From positions 1-35,524 of the forward strand of contig WRGP01000253.1 in NCBI GenBank assembly GCA_009787135.1: 35,524 bases of DNA, written 5' to 3'. Source of the DNA: Bacillota bacterium (GTDB taxonomy: Bacteria > Bacillota > Clostridia > Christensenellales > Aristaeellaceae). Position 1 is the stretch's first letter, and each line of letters begins with the position of its first letter. A program made the translations under genes and the position numbers. Below the pieces are notes generated by a model. That model did no database searches, was not told where the DNA came from, and saw only the letters and a list, made by a program, of their open reading frames with translations. Positions 26,755-34,712 of the stretch are shown piece by piece.

Positions 26755-27861
26755 TTATAGGTGAAACGCCTCTTCAGAGGATATCGTTCCTTCTTTTACC
26801 CGGTACGCGGCTTCATATACCGCGCCGCCCAGGTCGCTCATATGCGTGCAGGTGATCAGGGTCTGCACGTCCCGCATGCGCCGAAGAAGCATTTTGCGCC
26901 GGTTCACGTCCAATTCGCTCATCACGTCGTCGAGGAGCAGGACAGGGCTTTCCCCAATGACCTCCCGCATTACATCCAGCTCCGCCAGCTTCAGGGACAG
27001 AGCCGCGGTCCGCTGCTGCCCTTGGGAAGCGAAGGCGCGCGTGTCATGGCCGCAAAGCGTCATGCGCAAATCATCCCGGTGCGGGCCATGGCTCGTCGTG
27101 CCTCTTCTTACATCCTCTTTGCGCGCGGCGCGCAGCATGTGTAACAACTCCTCCGCGTTTTCCGCGCCGCTTTCATAGGCAAGCGTTAAAATCTCCCGCC
27201 CGCCCGACAGCATGGCATGCGTTTCCCTCGCCGCCTCTTTTAGCGTCTTCACATGGCGCGCGCGGCGTGTGATAACCTCCCCGCCCGCTTCCGCGAGCAA
27301 AGCATCCCACTCGTCAAGCGTTGAAGAAAGGGAACCGGAAGGGTTTGCCATCAAACTTTTCAGCAGCCCATTGCGTTGGTTTAGGGCGCGTATATACCGC
27401 TGCAGCGCATAGAAATAGCCAGGCGACAGCTGTGATATTGCCATATCTAAAAAACGCCTGCGCCCCTCCGGCCCCTCCTTCACCAGGCGAAGATCCTCTG
27501 GGGAAAAGAGCACCGCGTTTACATGACCCATCAATTCACCAAGGCGCGCCGCAGGCGAGCCATTGATCTTGATGACTTTTTTGCGTTTATCCTGCGGAAT
27601 GATCCGTACCGTCACGTCATGCACGCCGTCAAGACGCTCCGCCGTAATGGCCACCTGCGCGAACCTGTCCCCCCAGCGAACCAACTCCTGATCCCTCGCC
27701 GTCCGGCCCGACCGCCCAACACAGCACAGGTAAATCGCCTCAATCAGATTTGTCTTACCCTGCGCGTTCTCCCCATGCAGCACCGTTATGCCTGACGCGG
27801 GCGCAAACGCCGCCTGCGCATAGTTACGAAACCCCGCGAGGCGCATCTCCCGTATGATCAT
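26755..27861 (-). CDS. recF: DNA replication and repair protein RecF
   Basis: SMC-like ATPase that helps load RecA at single-strand gaps. 368 residues, the normal length. The N-terminus MIIREMRLAGFRNYAQAAFA is typical. Walker A GENAQGKTN is at residues 30-38, the signature region contains AFASQGQQRTAALSLKLAEL, and Walker B LLLDDVMSELD follows. The ATG starts immediately after the dnaN stop codon with no intervening base, so the two are translationally coupled. The usual gyrB neighbour is absent downstream. Confidence 0.96.
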   Translation of the reverse strand: MIIREMRLAGFRNYAQAAFAPASGITVLHGENAQGKTNLIEAIYLCCVGRSGRTARDQELVRWGDRFAQVAITAERLDGVHDVTVRIIPQDKRKKVIKINGSPAARLGELMGHVNAVLFSPEDLRLVKEGPEGRRRFLDMAISQLSPGYFYALQRYIRALNQRNGLLKSLMANPSGSLSSTLDEWDALLAEAGGEVITRRARHVKTLKEAARETHAMLSGGREILTLAYESGAENAEELLHMLRAARKEDVRRGTTSHGPHRDDLRMTLCGHDTRAFASQGQQRTAALSLKLAELDVMREVIGESPVLLLDDVMSELDVNRRKMLLRRMRDVQTLITCTHMSDLGGAVYEAAYRVKEGTISSEEAFHL

Positions 27862-28968
27862 TTAAGCGGAAAACACGCGCACAGGGAGCGCCAAATATAT
27901 AAACTTATCCCCAAAGGTTGGACATAGCACGCACGGGCTTACGTTGGAATTGAACTTCAGTATAATGTTTTCATCCTCAATCGCGCGCAGCGTATCCGTG
28001 ATGTAGCGCACATTAAAGGCAATATCCAGTTCCCTGCCCTCAAACTCAATGGAAATCTCCTCGCGCACGTCGCCAAGTTCCGCGTTGGACGTAATGAGCA
28101 GCGTGCCTTCCTCCATATGCAGTTTGACCAGGTTATTCTTGCCCTCGCGCGCCATAAGGGAAGCGCGGTCCAGCGCCTCTTCCATATCTTTTTTCGATAC
28201 GATAATGCGCGTCTTCCATTCGCCTGGTAAAATCTGTTTGTAACGAATAAATTCGCCGTCCAGCAGCCTTGCGATGACGCGCGTCGTGCCCATGTCCGCC
28301 ATTAAATGCGACTTTCCCCATACCAGCGATACCATCGCGTCCGTATCCGAAAGGATTCTGGCGATTTCGTTGAGCACCTTGCCCGGCACCACAACGCTCA
28401 GCGCCGGCAGTTCCTGCCCAAAGCTCTCCTTGCGCAACGCCATCCTAAAACCGTCCAACGCCACAATGGACATATCCCCTCCCTCCGCCTCCAGCAAACA
28501 ACCTGTAAGGATGGGGCGCGTTTCATCCGTGGCAATGGCAAAGGTCGAGCGCTGGATCATCTCGCGAAGGTTCGCTTGCGGCATGACAATGGTTTGAGAT
28601 TCTCCCACCTCAGGCAGCGCCGGAAATTCCTCGGCGGGAAGTCCCGCCAGTTTGGTTCTGGAACCCGCGCATTTAATCGAAGCCGCGTTTTGCTCGTTGA
28701 CGGAAACCTCCATCTGCCCTTCCGGAAGCTTGCGTACGATTTCCGCAAGCAGCTTGCCGGGCATCACCACGCTGCCTTCCTCGGTAACATGCGCCGCCAC
28801 ATGCGTTTCAATCCCAAGCGCCAGATCCGTGCAGGTAAGCCTGATGCCTTCTTCACATGAAACCAGCAGGACCCCTTCCATGATCTGTGTCGTTGACCGC
28901 GCGGCAATCGCCCTTGTCACGATGTTCAACGCGGAGACTAAATCGGCGACCAGACAAGTAAAGCGCAT
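27862..28968 (-). CDS. dnaN: DNA polymerase III beta subunit (sliding clamp)
   Basis: Ring-shaped clamp that holds the replicative polymerase on DNA. 368 residues in three similar domains. Conserved stretches: MRFTCLVADLVSALNIVTRA, ARSTTQIMEGVLLVSCEEGI, DETRPILTGCLLEAEGGD with VALDGFRMALRKE, and a closing FNSNVSPCVLCPTFGDKFIY. The ATG follows AAGGAGG. dnaA, normally immediately upstream, is absent; a triplet-repeat element and an inverted repeat occupy the leader instead. Transcription runs away from the putative origin. Confidence 0.97.
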   Translation of the reverse strand: MRFTCLVADLVSALNIVTRAIAARSTTQIMEGVLLVSCEEGIRLTCTDLALGIETHVAAHVTEEGSVVMPGKLLAEIVRKLPEGQMEVSVNEQNAASIKCAGSRTKLAGLPAEEFPALPEVGESQTIVMPQANLREMIQRSTFAIATDETRPILTGCLLEAEGGDMSIVALDGFRMALRKESFGQELPALSVVVPGKVLNEIARILSDTDAMVSLVWGKSHLMADMGTTRVIARLLDGEFIRYKQILPGEWKTRIIVSKKDMEEALDRASLMAREGKNNLVKLHMEEGTLLITSNAELGDVREEISIEFEGRELDIAFNVRYITDTLRAIEDENIILKFNSNVSPCVLCPTFGDKFIYLALPVRVFSA

Positions 28969-28991
28969 GTGTTCATCCTCCTTGCAGACGA

Positions 28992-29020
28992 AGTTATAGT
29001 AAGAGTAGCCGTAGTAGTAG
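28992..29020 (-). promoter_or_regulatory. DnaA-trio-like triplet array upstream of dnaN
   Basis: On the minus strand, starting at 29020, the sequence reads CTACTACTACGGCTACTCTT and then ACTATAACT. This is a run of CTA/TTA-type triplets whose other strand carries the 3'-GAT-type trios to which DnaA binds during strand opening. It follows a short GC patch (GCCC) and a weak DnaA-box-like TTTTGAACA (29032-29024, 6 of 9). Placement and orientation toward dnaN match the Bacillus unwinding element. No strong DnaA box is adjacent, which weakens the call. Confidence 0.45.
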
Positions 29021-29026
29021 GGCTGT

Positions 29027-29061
29027 TCAAAACCTTGAAAACTTCAGAAAAAGGGTTTTGA
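29027..29061. repeat. 8-bp inverted repeat in the dnaN leader
   Basis: TCAAAACC (29027-29034) and GGTTTTGA (29054-29061) are perfect complements, with an inner TGAA/TTCA that can extend the pairing. It directly abuts the triplet array. It could be a leader hairpin of dnaN or a protein-binding site. Confidence 0.5.
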
Positions 29062-29177
29062 CGTATGTTTTTCCTGTGCGTTTCTCGGGCATAACAAGGA
29101 ATAAAGGCAACCTTTTAAATCAGCATAGAATTCGCTAAGAAAATCATAATTCCTGCAAACGGTAAAGTTCCGCGCTG

Positions 29178-29207
29178 TTTACAATTCTATGGAATTGGGT
29201 ATATAAT
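29178..29207 (+). promoter_or_regulatory. Promoter of the DUF1858 gene
   Basis: TTTACA (29178-29183), 18-base spacer, TATAAT (29202-29207). Good SigA match; transcription would run toward and probably through the DnaA-box cluster. Confidence 0.7.
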
Positions 29208-29240
29208 AACGAAAAAGGAAAAGCGGTAGGGGGATGTATC

Positions 29241-29450
29241 ATGGCGAACGTGGACAAATCCATGACCATACGACAGGTGCTGGAGGTTAACCGCGGGACG
29301 GCGCAAATTATGATGGGCTTTGGCATGCATTGTTTGGGGTGCCCGCACGCGAGCATGGAGACGCTGGAAGAGGCGGGCGTCACGCACGGTATCGATGTAG
29401 AGGAAATGGTACGGCAGATCAATGTGTTTTTGGAAGGGAAACAGGCGTAG
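29241..29450 (+). CDS. DUF1858 domain protein (putative redox disulfide protein)
   Basis: 69 residues, a complete single-domain protein. It shows the DUF1858 pattern: MTIRQVLEVNRGTAQIMMGF, then GMHCLGCPHASMETLEEAG with a C-x-x-C pair (Cys31, Cys34), and a final helix VEEMVRQINVFLEG. The domain is found associated with hybrid-cluster proteins and is thought to be redox-active, but its role is not established. A TAGGGGGA ribosome binding site precedes the ATG. It lies between dnaN and the DnaA-box cluster, facing the opposite way to dnaN, in the position where dnaA would be expected. Confidence 0.85.
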   Translation: MANVDKSMTIRQVLEVNRGTAQIMMGFGMHCLGCPHASMETLEEAGVTHGIDVEEMVRQINVFLEGKQA

Positions 29451-29490
29451 GCTGTGGAAAAAAGAAAGGAAGGATGAAAAAAGAAGGAAG

Positions 29491-29680
29491 TTATCCACAA
29501 AAACAAGAGTTTTGTGAATAACTCTGTGGATAAACGTGGATAACTTTTTTGGTTCTTTTTTTCCAATTCATTTTTTCCTCCGCGCCAACGCTTTTGCGGC
29601 AGGTTTGCATCCACAAGGAAAAGTTCACATTGTCCACAAAGCTTATCGGGTAGTAAAGAAAAAAAAAGTAAAAAAAATTT
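29491..29680. other. oriC: Probable chromosomal replication origin (DnaA-box cluster and AT-rich DNA)
   Basis: This 401-base gene-free stretch (29451-29852) holds DnaA boxes: TTATCCACA at 29491-29499 (perfect, plus), TTATTCACA at 29521-29513 (minus, one mismatch), TTATCCACA at 29533-29525 (perfect, minus), TTATCCACG at 29543-29535 (minus, one mismatch) and TTGTCCACA at 29630-29638 (plus, one mismatch). T-rich DNA (29544-29580) follows the first four. A purine tract with TAGTAAAG and long A-runs (29651-29680) follows the last and could be a melting region. With dnaN-recF alongside, this is best explained as oriC. Confidence 0.8.
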
Positions 29681-29774
29681 TGAGAGATGGGATGAAAAAG
29701 GAAATGTGCCGCGTTTATATGGATGAAGTTCAAAAGCGCGCCAAAAGGATCCCCTCCCTTGCGGTGCATGGCCG

Positions 29775-29807
29775 CCCCCTGTGCGCAGGGGGTTTTTTAT
29801 TTTTTTG
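29775..29807 (+). terminator. Intrinsic terminator between the origin and galM
   Basis: CCCCCTG (29775-29781) pairs with CAGGGGG (29786-29792) around TGCG, followed by TTTTTTATTTTTTT. On the plus strand it would stop transcription that started at the DUF1858 promoter and crossed the origin, insulating galM. Confidence 0.8.
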
Positions 29808-29852
29808 TGGTACACTCGTCAAACTCATAAAAAAAGCAAAGGGTGATTCGAT

Positions 29853-30911
29853 TTGATTACATCTGCTTCCATGGGAAACCTTCCGTGCGGCACGGAGGTA
29901 AGGGCGTTTACCCTTCAAAACGCGTCCGGCGCTTCTATGAAGGTTTCCTCGCTGGGCGGTTGCCTGCTGTCCATCGTTGTGCCCGATCAAAAAGGCCGTC
30001 TCTCCGACGTTACGCTGGGATATCCCGCGCTGGAAACCTTGGCGCAGGCAGGCGGGTACATGGGTTTTCTCATCGGCCGCTTTGGCAACCGCATCGGAGG
30101 CGCGCAATTTGAACTAAACGGCAAAACGTATGCCCTGGCGAAAAATGACGGAGAAAACCATCTTCACGGCGGGCTTAAAGGGTTTGATAAGCGCGTATGG
30201 GGCGCGGAAATCAAGGGAGATACCCTTGCGCTTACCCTGCGCAGCCCGGACGGGGAAGAAGGATACCCCGGCACGCTGGATGTTACCGTTACCTATTCCT
30301 TTTCTGACGAAAACACGCTGGGCATTCGCTACGAAGCGGTTTGCGATCAGGACACCGTTCTTAACCTGACAAACCATGTGTATTTTAACCTGTCCGGTCC
30401 AGACTGCCAGACGCTGGACAGCCATGAGATCCTGATCAACGCGGATGCTTTTACCGAGGTATCCAGCCCCGCGTGCATTCCCACGGGCAGGCTTGCCCCC
30501 GTGGAAGGGACGCCGCTGGACCTGCGCGCGTTCCGCAACATTGGGGAAGGGCTTGCCCTTGAAGAGCGGGATACGCAGATGCGGTATGGCGGAGGATATG
30601 ATCATAATTTTGTCCTGCGCGGCTGGGATCAGACGCTTCGCCAAGCGGCAATCGTGCGCGACAAAGCCACGGGCCGCCGCCTGGAGACATGGACGGATCA
30701 GCCCGGCGTTCAGTTCTATTCGGGCAATTTCATCAAAGACGACAGGCCGGGCAAGTGCGGGCCGCCATACCGCAGGCGCCAGGGCTTTTGCCTGGAAACG
30801 CAGCACTACCCCGATAGCGTTCATCATCAAAACTTTCCCACTTGCGTGCTGAGAAAAGGAGAAAAGTATGAGACGGTGACGGAGTATCGGTTTTCGGCGG
30901 AAGCGTTCTAA
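29853..30911 (+). CDS. galM: Aldose 1-epimerase (mutarotase)
   Basis: Interconverts alpha and beta anomers of glucose, galactose and related sugars in the cytoplasm. 352 residues, the normal size. Motifs: GGCLLSIVVPDQKG, YMGFLIGRFGNRIGGAQFEL, NDGENHLHGGLKGFDKRVW (catalytic-site His near residue 102), LTNHVYFNLSG (second His near 173), YDHNFVLRGW, and GVQFYSGNFI. It starts with TTG, supported by AAAGGGTGA 6 bases upstream; no ATG fits the N-terminus. A weak TTGTGG-17-TAAAAA promoter may precede it. Its stop codon overlaps that of the convergent phosphoesterase gene. Confidence 0.9.
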   Translation: MITSASMGNLPCGTEVRAFTLQNASGASMKVSSLGGCLLSIVVPDQKGRLSDVTLGYPALETLAQAGGYMGFLIGRFGNRIGGAQFELNGKTYALAKNDGENHLHGGLKGFDKRVWGAEIKGDTLALTLRSPDGEEGYPGTLDVTVTYSFSDENTLGIRYEAVCDQDTVLNLTNHVYFNLSGPDCQTLDSHEILINADAFTEVSSPACIPTGRLAPVEGTPLDLRAFRNIGEGLALEERDTQMRYGGGYDHNFVLRGWDQTLRQAAIVRDKATGRRLETWTDQPGVQFYSGNFIKDDRPGKCGPPYRRRQGFCLETQHYPDSVHHQNFPTCVLRKGEKYETVTEYRFSAEAF

Positions 30912-31714
30912 CGTGTGCGTGATAATACCACCACTGGAAGGTGAAACCGGTTATTCAGCCGAAATTGCAAACTGTGGTTCCCTAACCCGCGGCTGACGAC
31001 CATTTGGGAACCCGCGACAGCATACAGCCCGCTGGTATAGCGCGGGAACAGCCCCTGCCCGGGGGCAAAAACACCGCCTAGCAGCGGCAGGCGGAACTGC
31101 CCGCCGTGCGCGTGCCCCGCGACAATCAGCGCGGGGAACAGTTCCGCGTACTGCCCCGCGATCTGCGGCTGATGCATCAGCAGAAAGGTGGGAATACGGT
31201 CGTCTTTCCCCGCGCGGCCCGGCTGAAGGGCCTCGCGCATGCTGACACGCTGCGGGTTTTGCGCCTGTCTTTCGCGCTGTACGCCCTTTCGGAAGGCGTA
31301 GGGATCGGTGAGCCCCGTGACGCGCACGGGGCTCTGGCGAATCGATAGCATGCGCGTTTCATTTTCCAGCAGGATGACGCCCGTCTCCGCGTACATCGCG
31401 CGCAGGGCCGGGGTGCGGCGCGCGCCGCAGTCGTTGTTGCCAAGGACCGCGGCGCAAGGCGCAATGCGCGAAAGGTGGGCGAAAAACGGCGCGAGCGCCG
31501 GGACGCTTTGCGTGCCGCTGTCGATCGTATCGCCCGCGATAAGGACGCAATCCGGCTTCACGCGCCTCACCGCGTCCAGCATATGGTAATGGATTCGCTT
31601 GACGCGAGGCATGTGCAAGTCCGCCAGCACGGCAAAACGCGCGCCGACGAGCCGCTCGGACAGCATGGGGAGCGCCACATGAATCTCTTCCACATCCAAC
31701 ATTGAAACGTTCAT
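30908..31714 (-). CDS. Calcineurin-like metallophosphoesterase (YkuE-like)
   Basis: 268 residues. The two-metal phosphoesterase signatures are complete: D-x-H in VLADLHMPR (about 32-34), GD in CVLIAGDTIDSG, GNND in AVLGNNDCG, a lone His in LLMHQPQ, and GHAHGGQFRLP near residue 200. The fold and C-terminal GLG-N-H pattern match the YkuE/LpxH-like membrane-associated group; the true substrate is unknown. The annotated ATG lacks a good ribosome binding site, and ATG 31702 (Met5) is an alternative. It converges on galM with a 4-base overlap of the stop codons and no terminator between. Confidence 0.85.
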   Translation of the reverse strand: MNVSMLDVEEIHVALPMLSERLVGARFAVLADLHMPRVKRIHYHMLDAVRRVKPDCVLIAGDTIDSGTQSVPALAPFFAHLSRIAPCAAVLGNNDCGARRTPALRAMYAETGVILLENETRMLSIRQSPVRVTGLTDPYAFRKGVQRERQAQNPQRVSMREALQPGRAGKDDRIPTFLLMHQPQIAGQYAELFPALIVAGHAHGGQFRLPLLGGVFAPGQGLFPRYTSGLYAVAGSQMVVSRGLGNHSLQFRLNNRFHLPVVVLSRTR

Positions 31715-31808
31715 TTCTTTATTTTTTCACGCCTCTCTCGTAACCCTTGGGGATCATCAGGGGGAGGACGTTCCTAGCCCCCATTCTCCCGTGAAAATCC
31801 TTGAATTT

Positions 31809-32375
31809 TTACGGAGTGTCACCGCGCAAAATGGCATGGAGCGCTACGTCCACATAAGCGCCCTTGTTGTACAGCCGGCCGCGAAGCACGCCTTCCTTGC
31901 GCATGCCCGCTTTTTCCATCACGCGGCCGGAGGCGGGGTTGCTCGTTTCATACTGCGCCTCAATGCGGTTGAGACGCATCTCCTCAAAGCCAAAGCGGAT
32001 CACCTCGCGCAGGGCTTCGGTCATCAGCCCCTGGTTCCAATACGCGCGCGAGAGCGAATACCCTATCTCGGCGGAGTTATTTTCCCTGTTCCACCACATG
32101 AACCCAATCGTGCCAATCAGACGGCCCGTGGCGGTCAGCTCAATGCCCCAGCTGGAAGGGTCGCTCTGGCGGTATTGCCTGAGAATGTAGCGAATGTATG
32201 CCCGGGAATCATGTATGGTCCGGTGCGTATCCCATAATACATGGCGGCTCACCTCAGGGTCACGGCTGTAGGCGAAGATATCCTGCGCGTCCGCCATGGT
32301 TATCCTGCGAAGCAGCAGGCGCTTTGTCGAAAGGGTCGGCAGGCGTGTAAAAAGTCCCTCGTAAAACAGGTTCAA
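31809..32375 (-). CDS. GNAT acetyltransferase (RimJ/RimL type)
   Basis: About 188 residues. Typical RimJ/L-type order: LSTKRLLLRRITMADAQDIF at the N-terminus, GIELTATGRLIGTIGFMWWN, AEIGYSLSRAYWNQGLMTEA (acetyl-CoA binding loop), and NRIEAQYETSNPASGRVMEK followed by GMRKEGVLR. It acetylates an amine, perhaps a protein N-terminus, antibiotic or metabolite; the substrate cannot be told. The start is uncertain: the frame runs up to an ATG at 32441 inside the neighbouring gene. A TTG at 32375 follows AAAGGA (with a rather long gap) and gives the normal length, so it is preferred. Confidence 0.82.
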   Translation of the reverse strand: MNLFYEGLFTRLPTLSTKRLLLRRITMADAQDIFAYSRDPEVSRHVLWDTHRTIHDSRAYIRYILRQYRQSDPSSWGIELTATGRLIGTIGFMWWNRENNSAEIGYSLSRAYWNQGLMTEALREVIRFGFEEMRLNRIEAQYETSNPASGRVMEKAGMRKEGVLRGRLYNKGAYVDVALHAILRGDTP

Positions 32376-32406
32376 AGCGTTGCCACACGTCCTTTCTGAC
32401 GCTATC

Positions 32407-32556
32407 TCACGTCTGCGACTGCCGCCCGTCCGGCAGCACATATTCCGTCAGCCTTGGCTTGCTGTTATGTTCCGACACGCCCGCGACGAGCGCCCACACG
32501 CCCAAGCCGATAAGCAGTGTCAGGAGGAGGAGGAACGAGATATAGGCCTTTTTCAT
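32407..32556 (-). CDS. 49-residue single-pass membrane protein
   Basis: MKKAYISFLLLLTLLIGLGV starts the protein, giving one membrane segment (about 4-27), followed by a hydrophilic tail VSEHNSKPRLTEYVLPDGRQ and four more residues. GGGGAGA precedes the ATG at 32556; the in-frame upstream ATG at 32619 lacks such support. It lies between the GH2-like and GNAT genes on the same strand, probably in one transcript. No family recognised. Confidence 0.55.
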   Translation of the reverse strand: MKKAYISFLLLLTLLIGLGVWALVAGVSEHNSKPRLTEYVLPDGRQSQT

Positions 32557-32620
32557 AGACGGTCTCCCCTCAAGCATAGTAGTAGACGCGTTAGACGCAT
32601 TGATGGGATGCCCAACCATA

Positions 32621-34657
32621 CTACTTCAAATTCAACCCTTCTATCGCGTTTTCCTGCAAGATTCTGCGCTTTTCGTCAGGAAGCAGCGCGCCCCAGCCCG
32701 GGTATTCGGGCGCGGCGCTTTCAAAGGCAAGGCCAAAGGCGATGGTATCGCCCGTGTTGCGCACCGCGCCGTCTTCAAAGCGTATGGCCGCTAAGGCAAG
32801 GCGGACGAGAGGTTCCAGCGGCGCTTGATCTGACACGCATATTGCGTAGTCGCAAACATCCAGCGTTTGCGCGAAGCGCTCGGCGGTCACCCGCAGCAGC
32901 AGCGCGCAGGGATGGGTGGGCACCGCGGCCCTGATCGTGCCCAGCATCGCGTTTTCCGGCACGCTGTCATACCGAACCTGCGTCATGACACGTCCGTCCG
33001 GCTCGTATAGGCACGCGCGTACGGTGATAGGGCCCGGCGCCGCTTCCTCGCACAGCAGGAACAGCTCCGCCTCAAACAGCGCGCCATAGGAAAAGCTCAT
33101 GCTGGTCAGGCGCGCGCATGCGTGCAGGGGCCGCAGCGCGCTTTCAAGTGCCCGACAGGCGGGCCGTGGCGCGTCTCCGTCCAGCAGCGCGCCGCTATAG
33201 AGCGATACCGGCCACGTAAGCGCCTTCCCCACAAAGATGCCCGCCGCCTTTGCCACGCGTGCCCGCTCCGCCGCCTGCCGAAGGGTTTCGGCCTGAAGAA
33301 ACCGCAGAAACCGCACGGCAAACCGCGGGTCTGCACACTCCGCGCCGGTCCATTCGCGCAGGGTGTTACGATCAGGCGCCCCCTCGGCGTTGTGCTTCCA
33401 TAGGGGCGTATCCGGAGGCCAGTAACGCAATACGCCGGAGATGCCTTCCGGATCCCGCGAAAGCGCCGCGCACGCTACGGCGCATAAATTTCCATCCGTC
33501 ACGGGCGCCCCGGCGAAAAGGCTTTCCGGCCCCCATACGGCGGGCGCGTGCCCGATAAGCGGATGCGCGCCGTCTTGCGCTTCCGCCAACGCCTGTAATA
33601 CCCCGGCGCTCGCTTCATTTTCCAGTCCGTAGCCAACCAGCGACGGCCGGTGGCGCACGTGCCGAAGAACCGAAAGCGCCTCCCCGGCATCTGCCGGCAG
33701 CATAGGCAACAGCCAAAACCCTTCGCGGTCCAGCGTTTCGTAAAACGCGTCCGTTTGAAGGCCATACACCCGGAGGCAGTTGACCCGCGCCGTGCGAAGC
33801 CGCGCGAGCGCGGGGATGAGGGCGTCCTCTGGCAGTGGCGGCGCCTGGGGGGCGGACCAATCCGCGCCGACGAGGAATGGCCGCCGGCCAGTCCGCTCGT
33901 CCGCAAATCCGGTACGCAGCACGCGGTTGTCGCAAACCGTGCCGGCGCGCGTCACCGTCAGCCGGAGCAGTACAGGCTTGTTCGGCACGCCAACGCTCCA
34001 CCGGCAGGGTACCGGTAAGATCATCTCGTGCCTGAGCGTGGTGCGCGCGGCATGAAGCTGCTCCGTCGCTTCCTGTATGCCGAGCGTCTCCTCGCCCCAT
34101 AGGGCGGCGTAGCGAAATGTATACCGCCCCGGCACGTACGGCAGCACCGTGGGTTTCAGCGCGATCGTGCCATACCCGTCGCAGCCGAGGGGTTGCGCGT
34201 GCAAGTCGCATATTTTCAGCTGGCTTACGCCGCGCAGACAAAGTTCCCCGTCAATCCCCGCGCGCGCCTGGGGTGGCTGACCACAGGGCGGCTCGGGGTC
34301 GAACGCCAGCGCGAGCTCGCAGGCATCCCGCCCAGCCGCCTGCGCGGTGATCTCCGTCTCCCAGTCTCCGGCCGCAAATCGCGCCGTCGGCAGCCCGTCC
34401 ACGCGCAGCCATCCGCGGCCGCGCACGCCCGAGGCGTGGAGAAAAACGCGCTCGGCCTTCAGATGAGCAAGGGAAACATGCCCCACAAGCGACCAGGACC
34501 GCAGGGAGATCCATTCGTTCGCGCGGCTGTTTACCCCTATGCCCGGGTTCACCGCCAGGCCGGAGGCTAAGAGGATGTCCAAAAGACGGCCGGGGAGCGC
34601 CGCGGGAAAAGTATACCCGGCGCCTTGCCATGTCAGGTCGGTCAGCGTAAAAGGCAT
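32621..34657 (-). CDS. Degenerate GH2 / beta-mannosidase-like protein
   Basis: 678 residues, no signal peptide. The middle follows the pattern of family 2 glycoside hydrolases: RPFLVGADWSAPQAPPLPED, then ARLRTARVNCLRVYGLQTDA with FYETLDREGFWLLPMLP, then RHVRHRPSLVGYGLENEA, where the Asn-Glu pair (about residue 345) matches the acid/base position. Before it lie beta-sandwich-like regions. After it, KALTWPVSLYSGALLDGDAP and RPACRALESALRPLHA resemble the end of the beta-mannosidase barrel. It is shorter than true beta-mannosidases (around 820), and I cannot find a convincing nucleophile Glu in a typical setting, so it may be inactive or altered. GGAGGT precedes the ATG. Alternative: a sugar-binding protein derived from this fold. 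Confidence 0.6.
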   Translation of the reverse strand: MPFTLTDLTWQGAGYTFPAALPGRLLDILLASGLAVNPGIGVNSRANEWISLRSWSLVGHVSLAHLKAERVFLHASGVRGRGWLRVDGLPTARFAAGDWETEITAQAAGRDACELALAFDPEPPCGQPPQARAGIDGELCLRGVSQLKICDLHAQPLGCDGYGTIALKPTVLPYVPGRYTFRYAALWGEETLGIQEATEQLHAARTTLRHEMILPVPCRWSVGVPNKPVLLRLTVTRAGTVCDNRVLRTGFADERTGRRPFLVGADWSAPQAPPLPEDALIPALARLRTARVNCLRVYGLQTDAFYETLDREGFWLLPMLPADAGEALSVLRHVRHRPSLVGYGLENEASAGVLQALAEAQDGAHPLIGHAPAVWGPESLFAGAPVTDGNLCAVACAALSRDPEGISGVLRYWPPDTPLWKHNAEGAPDRNTLREWTGAECADPRFAVRFLRFLQAETLRQAAERARVAKAAGIFVGKALTWPVSLYSGALLDGDAPRPACRALESALRPLHACARLTSMSFSYGALFEAELFLLCEEAAPGPITVRACLYEPDGRVMTQVRYDSVPENAMLGTIRAAVPTHPCALLLRVTAERFAQTLDVCDYAICVSDQAPLEPLVRLALAAIRFEDGAVRNTGDTIAFGLAFESAAPEYPGWGALLPDEKRRILQENAIEGLNLK

Positions 34658-34712
34658 AGTACCTCCGCGGCGGATCTTGTTCCGCGTGACTGGCTATAAT
34701 TCCGTTTTTTTC

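Noticed and set aside
29144..29815. Minus-strand frames across the origin and DUF1858 gene
   Set aside because: Composition follows the AT-rich DNA (Phe/Ser/Leu-rich), no ribosome binding site, and opposite to a recognised gene.
29536..29856. 106-codon plus-strand frame across the origin
   Set aside because: It crosses DnaA boxes, A-tracts and the terminator and has no family match.
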